Positions 54,397-63,168 of a stretch of 64,000 bases of DNA are shown piece after piece. The position numbers and the translations under genes are program-made. How positions within the stretch are numbered: position 1 is the first letter of the stretch; each line of letters starts with the position of its first letter. Origin of the DNA: Phenylobacterium sp. J367 (GTDB lineage Bacteria > Pseudomonadota > Alphaproteobacteria > Caulobacterales > Caulobacteraceae); the NCBI RefSeq assembly GCF_024699985.1, contig NZ_JAJONA010000001.1, positions 4,160,501 to 4,224,500 of the forward strand, in the 5' to 3' direction. The notes below the pieces were generated by a model, which worked only from the letters and a program-made list of their open reading frames with translations, did no database searches and was not told the origin of the DNA.

Positions 54397-56527
54397 CCTC
54401 GGAGACCGGTTTCGACCGGAGGCTCTACGACCGATTCCCCCACCCGCGGACCGCGTCCGCCCGGCGAGCTGAAGGCGCTCGAGGACGCCTGGTGCCGGCC
54501 GCGGGGGTGGGAGTGGATCTCGGCGATCAACAACAACTTCATCGGCGTCTACTACCTGGGCGCCGCCATGCTGTTCTTCGTGCTGGCGGGCGCGCTGGCG
54601 CTCCTGATGCGCACCCAGCTGGCCCTGCCGCTGAACGGCTTCCTGCCCCAGGAGACCTACAACCAGCTCTTCACCATGCACGGGACCATGATGATGTTCC
54701 TGTTCGCGGTGCCGGCGGTGGAGGCGCTGGGCGTGCTCCTGCTGCCCCAGATGCTGGGCGCCCGCGACCTGCCCTTCCCGCGGCTGTCGGCCTACGCCTT
54801 CTGGGCCTATTTGATCGGCGGTCTGGCCTTCTTCTGCTCGCTGTTCTTCGGGCTCGCCCCGAACGGCGGCTGGTTCATGTATCCGCCCCTGACGGGGGCG
54901 ACCTATTCGCCCGGAATCAACGCCGACTTCTGGCTGCTCGGCATCGGCTTCATCGAGATCTCGGCCATCGCCGGCGCCATCGAGATCATCGTCGGCGTCC
55001 TGCGCACCCGCGCGCCCGGCATGACCCTCGACAAGCTGCCGATCTTCGCCTGGGCGATGCTGATCTTCGCCGCCATGATCATCATCGCCTTCCCGTCGGT
55101 GATCCTGGCGACCCTGCTGCTGGAGCTGGAGCGGGCGTTCGGCTGGCCGTTCTTCGACAGCGTCAAGGGCGGCGACCCGCTGCTGTGGCAGCACCTGTTC
55201 TGGTTCTTCGGCCATCCGGAGGTCTACATCATCTTCCTGCCGGCGGCGGGCGCGATGTCGACGATCATCCCGACCGTCGCGCGGACGCCGCTGGTGGGAC
55301 ACCGGCTGGTGGTGCTGGCCATGCTGGCCACCGGCTTCATCTCCTTCGGCGTCTGGGCGCACCACATGTTCACCGTGGGCCTGCCCCGGATGTCGGTGAA
55401 CGTCTTCTCCGCCGCCTCCATGGCGGTCAGCATCCCGGCCGGGGTCCAGGTCTTCGCCTGGATCGCCACCCTGGCGGCCGGCCGGATGCGGTTCAACACG
55501 CCCGGCCTCTTCGCCATCGGCGGCCTGGTGATCTTCGTGGCCGGGGGGCCTGACCGGGGTCATGGTCGCCATGGTGCCCTTCGACTGGCAGGCGCACGAC
55601 ACCTACTTCATCGTCGCCCACCTGCATTACGTCCTGATCGGCGGGATGGTCTTCCCGCTGTTCGCCGCGATCTACTACTGGACGCCGCTGGTCAGCCGCC
55701 GGCCGCTAAGCGAGCGGCTCGGGCGCTGGATCTTCTGGCTGATGTTCGCGGGCATGCACCTGGCCTTCCTGCCGATGCACCTCACCGGCCTGATGGGGAT
55801 GCCGCGGCGCGTCTACACCTACCTGCCCGACTGGGGATGGCAGGCGACCAACCAGCTCTCCACCGCCGGCGCCTACCTCTTCGGGTTCGCGGTCCTGCTC
55901 TGGATCGTCGACATGGCCCGCAACTTCCGGCCGTTCGGTGCGACCAACGCCGGCAACGTCTATGGCGGACCGGGGCTGGAGTGGCTGCCCAACGACCTCT
56001 ACTCGGTCCGCTCGATCCCGGTGGTGAAGAGCCTCTATCCGCTCTGGGACCAGCCGAACCTCGCCCGCGACGTGGAGGCCGGGCGCTACTTCCTGCCGGA
56101 CAATCCCACAGGCGGGCGCGAGACCATCGTCACCAGCACGATGAACGCCGAGCCGCAGTTCCTGCTCAGGATGCCCAAGCCGTCCGGCTGGCACGTCTGG
56201 GCGGCGATCTTTACGGCGGGCTTCTTCCTGCTGCTCACGATCCAGGCCTATGTCGCCTCGGCGATCTGCGGCGTGCTCGCCGTCTACACCCTCGTCCAGT
56301 GGTGCTGGCTGCTCGACAAGCCCATGGACCAGGCGCCCGTGGACATCGGCGGCGGCGTCATGGCGCCCAGCTACGCCAGCGGGCCCCGCAGCCACGGGTG
56401 GTGGGCGACGGTGATCACCCTGATCGTCGGCGGCATGGTCGCGCTGCTGGCGGGCTTCTCCTACGTCTTCCTGTGGAGCGGGCGGCCTGACCTCTGGATC
56501 GCGCCGCCGGACGACTCCTGGCGCTGA
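54393..56527 (+). CDS. Cytochrome c oxidase subunit I (two frameshifts)
   Basis: Catalytic heme-copper subunit, about 710 aa to the first stop. Metal ligand motifs: YNQLFTMHGTMMMF (low-spin heme His), FWFFGHPEVYIIFLPAAG (CuB His-Tyr), WAHHMFTVG (CuB His pair) and DTYFIVAHLHYVLIGG (heme His). Extra bases near 54464 and in GGGGGG near 55545 break the frame. The C-terminal region adds spans beyond canonical subunit I (GWHVWAAIFTAGFFLLLTIQ) and runs into the next frame with no new start codon. Confidence 0.92.
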
Positions 56528-56928
56528 TCCTCGGCCTGCTGGCGTCCGCCGGCCTCCTGGCCTGGCTGGGCGTGACGGCGCTGGTGCGCGACGGCCGGCG
56601 CAGCCCGTCGGTCTCGACGTTTATGCTGGCGGCGGCGGCGGCCCTGCTGGCGCTCGCCTGGGGCCTGGACGTCCAGGGCTGGTTGCGGACCGGCCTTCGC
56701 CCCGAGGATTCGCCGCAGGGCGCGACAGTCGCCGCCCTGGTCTCCTGGCAGGGGCTGTTCGTGGGCGTGGCCGCCGTGATGGGCCTCTACGCCCTGGCCC
56801 GGCTGGCGCGGGGCTATGTCCGCGCCGCCCAGCCCGCGACCTTCGAGGCGATCGGCCTGTTCATTGCCTACAGCGCCGGCCAGGGCGCCTTCGCCGCCGC
56901 CCTGCCGCGGCTGTTCCCCGGAGGCTGA
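56521..56928 (+). CDS. Probable C-terminal (subunit III-like) part of the oxidase subunit I polypeptide
   Basis: Hydrophobic sequence with about four spans (ILGLLASAGLLAWLGVTALV, FMLAAAAALLALAWGL, GLFVGVAAVMGLYALARL, IGLFIAYSAGQGAF). In this frame no ATG, GTG or TTG lies before the first span; the first is GTG 56572, which would cut it. It begins exactly where subunit I stops. A one-base indel near 56520 would make a single subunit I/III-like protein of about 844 aa. As sequenced it is separate. Confidence 0.6.
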   Translation, partial: ALILGLLASAGLLAWLGVTALVRDGRRSPSVSTFMLAAAAALLALAWGLDVQGWLRTGLRPEDSPQGATVAALVSWQGLFVGVAAVMGLYALARLARGYVRAAQPATFEAIGLFIAYSAGQGAFAAALPRLFPGG

Positions 56929-56930
56929 GA

Positions 56931-57236
56931 ATGCCCCGCTGGAGCTACGCCCTGGGTGGCCTGATCGCCTGGACCGTCCACTTCTCCGGCGTCTACGCTT
57001 TCGTGAGCCTCGACGCCCAGACGGTCGCCCGCGACGGGGCCCTGTGGCGCGCGGCCTCGGCCGCCCTGTCGGCGGCCTGCCTCGCCGCCTGCGTCGCCGT
57101 GGCGGTGGTCGCGGCCCGACGCCTCCGGCGACGCCGCGAGGCGGGCGTGGCGCTGATGGACCAACTGGCCCTGCTGGGGGCCGGGGTCGCCCTTGTGGCG
57201 ATCCTCTGGCAGACCCTCGCGGTGCTGATCGCCTAG
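56931..57236 (+). CDS. Small membrane protein of the oxidase locus
   Basis: Protein of 101 aa starting MPRWSYALGGLIAWTVHFSG, with three hydrophobic segments (LSAACLAACVAVAVVAARRL and LLGAGVALVAILWQTLAVLI among them). It begins 2 bp after the preceding stop, so it belongs to the oxidase operon. Could be an accessory or small structural subunit; no family assigned. Its TAG shares a CTAG with the stop of the opposite gene. Confidence 0.7.
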   Translation: MPRWSYALGGLIAWTVHFSGVYAFVSLDAQTVARDGALWRAASAALSAACLAACVAVAVVAARRLRRRREAGVALMDQLALLGAGVALVAILWQTLAVLIA

Positions 57237-58528
57237 CGCTGGGGCGCGACGCGCCAGACGGTGTTGGAGAGGTCGTCGGCCACCAGCAGGATGCGCTTGG
57301 CCGGGTCGAAGGTCACGCCCACCGGACGTCCGCGCGCCTTGCCGTCCTCGGTCAGGAAGCCGGTGAGGAAGTCGGCCGGCGGCCCGCTGGGCCGGCCGCC
57401 GGCGAACGGAGTCCAGACCACCTTGTAGCCGGCCAGGTCCTGGCGGTTCCAGGAGCCGTGCTGGCCGATGAAGGCGCCCTCGGCGAACGTTCCTCCGAAC
57501 CCGCCCTGGGTCGCGAACGACAGGCCGAGCGCCGCCACGTGCGAGCCCAGGGCGTAGTCCGGGGCGATCGCCTTGGCCACCATGTCCGGCTTCTGCGGGC
57601 GGACGCGCGGATCGACGTTCTTGCCCCAGTAGCTGTAGGGCCAGCCGTAGAAGGCGCCCTCCCGCACCGAGGTGAGGTAGTCGGGCACAAGCTGCGGGCC
57701 GATCTCGTCGCGCTCGTTGACAACGGCCCAGAGCGCGCCGGTCGCAGGCTCGATGGCCAGGGCGGTGGGATTGCGGATGCCGCGCGCGACGGTGCGCCGC
57801 GCGCCGGTCGCCCGGTCGATGGCCCAGACCACCGCCCGCTCCTCCTCCACGGCCATGCCGCGCTCGCCGACATTGCTGTTCGAGCCGATGCCGACGTACA
57901 GCGTCTGCCCGTCCGCGCTGGCGGTCAGCGCCTTGGTCCAGTGGTGGTTGAGCGCCGACGGCAGCTTGGTGACCTCCTCCGCCGCCGCCGTGATCCGCGT
58001 CTGGCCGGGCTGGTAGGAGAAGCGCCCCAGGGCGTCCTGATTGGCCACGTAGAGGTAGCCGTCCACGAAGGCGAGGCCGTACGGGGCGTTCAGGCCGTCC
58101 ACGAAGACGGTCCGCACCTCGGCCTGGCCATTGTTGTCGGCGTCGCGCAGCAGGGTGATGCGGTTGCCGCCCTTCACCTTGGTGTTGCCCTGCTTCTTGA
58201 TCACGCCGGCGATCACGTCCTTCGGCCGCAGCGGCGGTGCGCCCCCGCCGCGTCCTTCGGCGACCAGGATGTCGCCGTTGGGCAGGACCAGCATCTGGCG
58301 GGGAATCTGCAGGTCCGTCGCCAGGGCCGTCACCGTGAAGCCCGCGGGCGCCGTCGGCGTCGCCTCGCCCCAGCCCGTGGGCTTGGCGATGCGCATGGGC
58401 GGCACGAGGGTCTCGCGCACGCCCGGCAGCTCCGGCTCGGCGCCGGTCTGGTTCAGGCCGGGGTCGCTCCGGCCGCAGGCTCCGAGCGCGAGCAGGGCCG
58501 TGGCGCCCAACAGGGTTGCGATCCGCAT
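57233..58528 (-). CDS. PQQ-dependent sugar (sorbosone/glucose-type) dehydrogenase, lipoprotein
   Basis: Beta-propeller enzyme of 431 aa with a lipobox (LLGATALLALGAC). GFTVTALATDLQIPRQMLVL, NGDILVAEGRGGG, NAPYGLAFVDGYLYVANQD, LNHHWTKALTASADG and GQHGSWNRQDLAGYKVVWTPF match the GSDH/sorbosone dehydrogenase family. It oxidises a sugar or aldehyde in the periplasm and passes electrons to the respiratory chain. It overlaps the DUF2231 gene by TGATG. Confidence 0.9.
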   Translation of the reverse strand: MRIATLLGATALLALGACGRSDPGLNQTGAEPELPGVRETLVPPMRIAKPTGWGEATPTAPAGFTVTALATDLQIPRQMLVLPNGDILVAEGRGGGAPPLRPKDVIAGVIKKQGNTKVKGGNRITLLRDADNNGQAEVRTVFVDGLNAPYGLAFVDGYLYVANQDALGRFSYQPGQTRITAAAEEVTKLPSALNHHWTKALTASADGQTLYVGIGSNSNVGERGMAVEEERAVVWAIDRATGARRTVARGIRNPTALAIEPATGALWAVVNERDEIGPQLVPDYLTSVREGAFYGWPYSYWGKNVDPRVRPQKPDMVAKAIAPDYALGSHVAALGLSFATQGGFGGTFAEGAFIGQHGSWNRQDLAGYKVVWTPFAGGRPSGPPADFLTGFLTEDGKARGRPVGVTFDPAKRILLVADDLSNTVWRVAPQR

Positions 58529-58962
58529 CAGGCCGTCTCCTCGTTCATCGCGCCCGAGTAGGCGACGGCGCCGGCGACCAGGGCGGCGATCGCGGTCAGG
58601 ATGGACAGGACCAGGCCGAAGGCGCCCACCGAGCTCCAGGCGTCCTGGCTGTGCTTGAAGGCGTTGATCAGGCCCAGCAGACACATCAAGGCCAGCGCCG
58701 CGGCGTGCAGCATTCGCGCGCGACGCGCGCGGGTGCGCAGTCCGGCAAGGAGCGCGACCAAGGCGAAGATCAGGGCCAGGCCCCCGAACACCAGTCCGAT
58801 CGTGATCGACCAGGCCGAGAAGTTCGTCCACTGCATCTCCGCGGTGCGGAGATAGGCCACGTCCGTGCCCACCGCGAAGCTGAACAGCGCGATGGGGAAC
58901 GCCATCAGCAGGCCGTAGGCGGCCTGCAGGACGGCGCCCACGGCTCCAATCGGTCGGCGCAT
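58528..58962 (-). CDS. DUF2231-type membrane protein
   Basis: Protein of 144 aa with four spans, starting MRRPIGAVGAVLQAAYGLLM. GTDVAYLRTAEMQWTNFSAW follows the first span, and HAAALALMCLLGLINAFKHS has conserved His. Proteins of this type often accompany periplasmic dehydrogenases or cytochromes. Here it forms an operon with the PQQ-type dehydrogenase, so it may be a membrane redox partner. Start was chosen 20 codons inside the longest frame. Confidence 0.8.
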   Translation of the reverse strand: MRRPIGAVGAVLQAAYGLLMAFPIALFSFAVGTDVAYLRTAEMQWTNFSAWSITIGLVFGGLALIFALVALLAGLRTRARRARMLHAAALALMCLLGLINAFKHSQDAWSSVGAFGLVLSILTAIAALVAGAVAYSGAMNEETA

Positions 58963-59096
58963 GTGTGTCCCCTCGGTACAGCCCCCTAGGTCGAATTCAC
59001 GGCCGCGGATTGGGTTCCCCACCGGTCTCTTTCACCGATGAGGCCGCGAGGTCGCCGAAGGCCTGAGGCTGACGCGCAGGACAGAGCCGCGAAGCC

Positions 59097-59972
59097 TCAG
59101 GGCGTGGGCGGCGGCCGGGCCATGGGTTTGTCGAGGGCGGCCCCGCCGGCGACCGCCAGGCTGATCAGGCCGATGGCGATCCACTGGACGACGCTCAGCC
59201 GCTCGCCGAGGGCGGCCCAGCCGATGAGCGCCGCCACCGCCGGCGCCGAACTGACCAGCAATGAGAATGCGCGCGCAGATAGCTGGCGAAGGGCGAGCAT
59301 CTCGAGGGTGTAGGGGGCGGCGCTGGACAGGACGGCGAGCCCAAGGCCCGCCGCCAGAATCTCCGGCCGAAGGAGCACGGCGCCCGCGTGCAGCACGCCG
59401 AGCGGGGCCGCGACGACCGCCGCCAGGGCGAGCCCGAGCGCCACCACGTCCCCGCCGACGCCCTCGCCGGCCACGTCGGAGCTGAACAGGATATAGGCCG
59501 CCCAGGTGACCGCCGCGGCGCCGGCGAAGGCGAGGCCGACCGGGTCGGCGCCGGCGGGATTGACCACCGGCAGCAGCAGGAAGAGCCCGGTCGCGGCAAG
59601 CAGGGCGAAGCCCGCGTCCGCGGGACGGCGCGACCGGATCAGGACGACGGCCAACGGACCGGTGACCTCGATGGCCACCGCCAGCCCGATCGGAATGCGC
59701 GCGAACGCCTCGTAGATGAGGATGTTCATCAGGCCGAGGCTCAGGCCGTAGCGGGCGATCGCCCGCCACTGCCGTGCGGTGCGCCGCGTCCGCCAGGGCC
59801 GCCACAGGAGGCTGAGCACGAGCGCCGCCAGGCTGATCCGGAGGGCGCTCATTCCCAGCGGGCCGACCAGGGGGAACAGGTGTTTGGCGAACGCCGCGCC
59901 GAGGTTCTGGGACACCAGCCCGGCCAGGACCAGGGCCGCCGGGCCTGAGGCGCGCGGAAGCTTGTGCGTCAT
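59097..59972 (-). CDS. EamA-family transporter, RhtA-like
   Basis: Protein of 291 aa with ten spans and two EamA repeats. LVSQNLGAAFAKHLFPLVGPLGMSALRIS resembles RhtA (threonine/homoserine exporters), and IPIGLAVAIEVTGPLAVVL is conserved in that branch. The substrate is probably an amino acid or other amine, which would suit its place beside the uptake/oxidation operon, but this is not shown. Confidence 0.87.
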   Translation of the reverse strand: MTHKLPRASGPAALVLAGLVSQNLGAAFAKHLFPLVGPLGMSALRISLAALVLSLLWRPWRTRRTARQWRAIARYGLSLGLMNILIYEAFARIPIGLAVAIEVTGPLAVVLIRSRRPADAGFALLAATGLFLLLPVVNPAGADPVGLAFAGAAAVTWAAYILFSSDVAGEGVGGDVVALGLALAAVVAAPLGVLHAGAVLLRPEILAAGLGLAVLSSAAPYTLEMLALRQLSARAFSLLVSSAPAVAALIGWAALGERLSVVQWIAIGLISLAVAGGAALDKPMARPPPTP

Positions 59973-60021
59973 CGCTGGTCCCTGCGGGCGCCGCGTCCAC
60001 GGCCGGGCGGCGTCCGGGGAA

Positions 60022-61413
60022 CTACTGGTCGGAGAGCCGCTTGGCCAGAGGGGCGTCGAACGGCGGCGGGCGGCCCGCGTCCCGCGCGGCGTCCATCCGC
60101 TTCATCGCGTCCTGCACATAGCGCACGCCCAGCCAGCGGAGCGGCTCAGGCTCCCAGTGACGGGCAGGATGTCCGGCGAGCGGCAGGCGCGCGAGCGGCG
60201 TCTCCCGCCCGACGATGAGACTGGCCAGGAGCCGCCCGGCGAGGTTGGTGGTGGACACGCCGCGGCCCGTATAGCCGTAGAGCACCCCGAGCCGCCGGTC
60301 CGCGTCGAAATCCACCCTCGGGTTCCAGTCGCGGGGCACGCCCAGGAAGCCATGCCAGGCGTGGCTGAAATCCGCGTCCCGCAGCATCGGGAACCAGTCG
60401 GTCAGCTGCCGGCGCATCTCGGAAGAGGTCCGCTCGAAGGCCGCTTCCCCGCCCTCGGTGGCGGAGCCGAACAGGTAGGGCGCGCCGCGGCTGCCGTAGA
60501 GGATCCGGCCGTCCGGGGTCCGGGTGAGATAGTCGACGGTGTGGGCCTGGGAGCCCAGCCCTTCGCCCCCCGCCCAGCCGATCTCCGCCCACTGGGCGTC
60601 GCTGAGGGGTTGCGTGAGCACGATGCTCGAGGACATCGGAACGAGCGCGCGCTCGAAGCCCGGAGTCCTGGGCAGGTAGGCTTCGCCCGCGGCCACCACC
60701 GCCCGCCGGGCGCGGACCAGGCCACGGTCCGTCTCCAGCGCCGCATCGGCGCCCTGTCGCATACGGCGTACGCGGGTCTGTTCGTAGATCACGCCGCCCA
60801 GGCGCTCCACGGCGCGGGCGAGGCCGCGGACAAGCTTCGCGGGATGCACGGCCGCGCTGCGCGGCGTGTACAGCGCACCCTTGATCCCGTTTACCCGAAC
60901 GCGGTCCCTGGCGGCGGCTTCGTCGAGGAGCCGGTTCCCCTCGCCGAAGCCGAGCCGCGCATAGGCGACCTGGGCCATCCGCACCGCGGCGAGCTGGGCC
61001 TCGCCGCGGGCGAGACTCAGGATGCCGTTCATCCGGAAGTCGGCCGCGATGCCCTCCGCCTCACAGACACGCCCGACCTCGTCGACGGTGTCGTACATGG
61101 CCAGGATGGTTTCGCGGGCCATCTCCGCGCCGTAGCGCGCCTCAAGGGTCGCGGGGTGGAGCGGGTAGCGGCTTGAGCACCAGCCCCCATTACGGCCGGA
61201 CGCGCCGCAGCCGCAGATCTCCGCCTCGACGACGGCCACCTCGAGCCCGGGATGGTCGCGGAGGAGGTAGTAGGCCGTCCACAGTCCGGAGTAGCCGCCG
61301 CCGAGGATCGCGACGTCCACGGTCACGTCCCCGCCGAGCCCGGGCCGCGGCGTCAGCGGCTCTCCGGCCGTCTCGAGCCAGTAGCTTAAGCCTGGATAGT
61401 CGCGCGGGCTCAT
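60022..61413 (-). CDS. FAD-dependent amine/amino-acid oxidoreductase (DAO family, OrdL/PuuB-like)
   Basis: Protein of 463 aa. The FAD-binding motif VAILGGGYSGLWTAYYLL is at about 34-50 after a 30-residue lead; ICGCGASGRNGGWCS and GVLYGYTGRGVSTTNLAGRLLASLI are typical of the PuuB/OrdL branch, which oxidises gamma-glutamylputrescine and similar amines. It ends the operon of cupin, ABC transporter and binding protein, so it likely acts on the imported compound. Frame intact. Confidence 0.9.
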   Translation of the reverse strand: MSPRDYPGLSYWLETAGEPLTPRPGLGGDVTVDVAILGGGYSGLWTAYYLLRDHPGLEVAVVEAEICGCGASGRNGGWCSSRYPLHPATLEARYGAEMARETILAMYDTVDEVGRVCEAEGIAADFRMNGILSLARGEAQLAAVRMAQVAYARLGFGEGNRLLDEAAARDRVRVNGIKGALYTPRSAAVHPAKLVRGLARAVERLGGVIYEQTRVRRMRQGADAALETDRGLVRARRAVVAAGEAYLPRTPGFERALVPMSSSIVLTQPLSDAQWAEIGWAGGEGLGSQAHTVDYLTRTPDGRILYGSRGAPYLFGSATEGGEAAFERTSSEMRRQLTDWFPMLRDADFSHAWHGFLGVPRDWNPRVDFDADRRLGVLYGYTGRGVSTTNLAGRLLASLIVGRETPLARLPLAGHPARHWEPEPLRWLGVRYVQDAMKRMDAARDAGRPPPFDAPLAKRLSDQ

Positions 61414-61414
61414 C

Positions 61415-61768
61415 TCAAGGCTGCTCGTCGAACACCACGAAGGTCTTCCTGAGCGTCGTCTGGATGCGCCAGATCCCGCCCGTGTTGGCGGGGAAGTAGA
61501 CCGCGTCCCCGGCGCGGATATGCAGCGGCTCGCCCTCGTCCGGCTCGAACACCGCCTCCCCTTCGAGGAAGGTGCAGAACTCCGCCTGGAGCACCTGGCG
61601 CCGCCAGGTCCCGGGCGAGCACTCCCACACCCCCCGCGCGGAGGCCGCGGCGCCGTTGAAGCTCGTCGTTCGCGTGGCCGCCACCGGCTCGCCCAGCGGA
61701 ACCTTGACCGGAACCGGCGCCGGCAGCGTCTCCAGGAGATCTTCGGGACGGAAGGAGACGATCGACAT
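61415..61768 (-). CDS. Cupin-domain protein (DUF861 type)
   Basis: Protein of 117 aa, single beta-barrel cupin. Motif 1 is WRRQVLQAEFCTFLEGEAVFEPDEG and motif 2 GDAVYFPANTGGIWRIQTTLRKTFVVF, the (S)-ureidoglycine aminohydrolase/DUF861 branch. It starts MSIVSFRPEDLLETLP and ends 1 bp before the oxidoreductase start. Often found beside such oxidases; the catalytic role is unknown. Confidence 0.88.
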   Translation of the reverse strand: MSIVSFRPEDLLETLPAPVPVKVPLGEPVAATRTTSFNGAAASARGVWECSPGTWRRQVLQAEFCTFLEGEAVFEPDEGEPLHIRAGDAVYFPANTGGIWRIQTTLRKTFVVFDEQP

Positions 61769-61789
61769 GGGGGAAACTCCGGAAAGCGA

Positions 61790-62515
61790 TCAGAGGGGGC
61801 GCAGGACGCGGTCGAGGAAGGTGCGGGTGCGGGGCTCACGGGGCGCGCTGAGCAGCTCCCGCGCCGGGCCGGCCTCGACGATCTCGCCCCCGTCCATGAA
61901 CAGCACGCGGTCGGCGACCTCGCGGGCGAAGCCCATCTCGTGGGTGACGATCACCATCGTCATGCCTTCGGCGGCGAGGTCGCGCATGATCCGCAGGACG
62001 TCGCCGACCCGTTCCGGATCGAGCGCCGAGGTCGGTTCGTCGAACAGGATGGCGTCCGGCTTCATCGCCAGGGCGCGGGCGATCCCGACCCTCTGCTGCT
62101 GGCCGCCCGACAGCGACGACGGAAAGGCGTCGGCCTTTTCCGCGACGCCCACCTTCTCGAGGAGCTCCCTCGCCTCAGCGGCCGCCTCGGCCTTCGGCCG
62201 GCGCTGGGCATGCACCGGTCCTTCGATGACGTTCTCCAGCACGGTCCGGTGCGGGAACAGGTTGAACCGCTGGAAGACCATGGCGAGCTTCGCCCGCACC
62301 TGCGGAAGCGTGGCCGGTCCGACCTCCAGACCGTCGACGCGGATGGCGCCGCCGTCATGGCTCTCGAGCCCGTTGATGCAGCGGAGCACAGTCGACTTGC
62401 CGGAGCCGGAGGGTCCGATCAGGCAGACCACCTCGCCGCGCGCCACCTCGAAGGTGACGTCGCGCAGCACCCGGTTGGCGCCGAACGCCTTGCTGACGTG
62501 GGAGACCTCGATCAT
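61790..62515 (-). CDS. Polar amino-acid ABC transporter ATPase (GlnQ/HisP-like)
   Basis: ATP-binding subunit of 241 aa: Walker A GPSGSGKS (34-41), LAMVFQRFNLFPHRTVLENV Q-loop, signature LSGGQQQRVGIARALA, Walker B AILFDEPTSALDP and switch THEMGFAREVADR. The PAAT-family form is clear. It overlaps the permease stop by ATGA. Confidence 0.95.
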   Translation of the reverse strand: MIEVSHVSKAFGANRVLRDVTFEVARGEVVCLIGPSGSGKSTVLRCINGLESHDGGAIRVDGLEVGPATLPQVRAKLAMVFQRFNLFPHRTVLENVIEGPVHAQRRPKAEAAAEARELLEKVGVAEKADAFPSSLSGGQQQRVGIARALAMKPDAILFDEPTSALDPERVGDVLRIMRDLAAEGMTMVIVTHEMGFAREVADRVLFMDGGEIVEAGPARELLSAPREPRTRTFLDRVLRPL

Positions 62516-63168
62516 CGGCGCGCCATCCGTCGCTCGAGCTGATGGACCGCGAGGGTCAGGGGCAGGCTCATGGCCAGGTAGAGGACGGCGATGAGCGTGT
62601 AGACGGTCATGTTCTGGAAGGTGGACACCGCCAGCAGCTGGCCGGCGCGGGTGAGCTCGGCCACGGTGATGGTGGAGGCGATCGAGGAGTCCTTCAGCAG
62701 CATGATCGAGGTGTTGCCGAACGGCGGCAGCGCGGTGCGGATCGCGAGCGGCATCATCAGCCGCTGCAGGATCTTGCGTTCGCTCATGCCCAGCGACTTG
62801 GCCGCCTCCACGAGCGCGGGATCCACGGAGTCGAAGCCCGCCCGGAAGTTCTCCGCCTGGTAGACCGAATAGGCTACCCCGAGACCGATGATGCCCGCCG
62901 CCAAGGCGTCGAGGCTCAGCCCGAATTCCGGCAGGACGAAATAGACGTAGAACAGCTGGACGATGATCGGCACGCCGCGGACCACGTTGACCACCGTGCG
63001 GCTGACGATCCGCACAGGCTTCAGCCGCGAGCGGCCCATCAGCGCCCACACGAGACCGAGCACGATGCTGAGCAGGAGGGCGCCGACCGTGACCTGCACG
63101 GTGACGACGACGCCCCTGAGGAGGATCGGCAGGAACTCGGCGGCGCGGACCAGGAAATCCTCCGGCAT
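62512..63168 (-). CDS. Polar amino-acid ABC transporter permease (HisM/GlnP-like)
   Basis: Membrane subunit of 218 aa with about five spans. VVNVVRGVPIIVQLFYVYFVLP and the EAA loop DPALVEAAKSLGMSERKILQRLMMPLAIRTALPP are diagnostic of the His/Glu/Gln/Arg/opine family. ATG 63168 overlaps the binding-protein stop (TGATG); a GTG one codon earlier is possible. A single permease gene implies a homodimeric channel. Confidence 0.94.
   Translation of the reverse strand: MPEDFLVRAAEFLPILLRGVVVTVQVTVGALLLSIVLGLVWALMGRSRLKPVRIVSRTVVNVVRGVPIIVQLFYVYFVLPEFGLSLDALAAGIIGLGVAYSVYQAENFRAGFDSVDPALVEAAKSLGMSERKILQRLMMPLAIRTALPPFGNTSIMLLKDSSIASTITVAELTRAGQLLAVSTFQNMTVYTLIAVLYLAMSLPLTLAVHQLERRMARR

Noticed and set aside
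52414..55602. A 1062-codon open frame antisense to the oxidase genes
   Set aside because: Its composition is typical of an antisense shadow (Arg, Gly, Gln, His-rich with no domain), while the sense strand encodes clear oxidase subunits.
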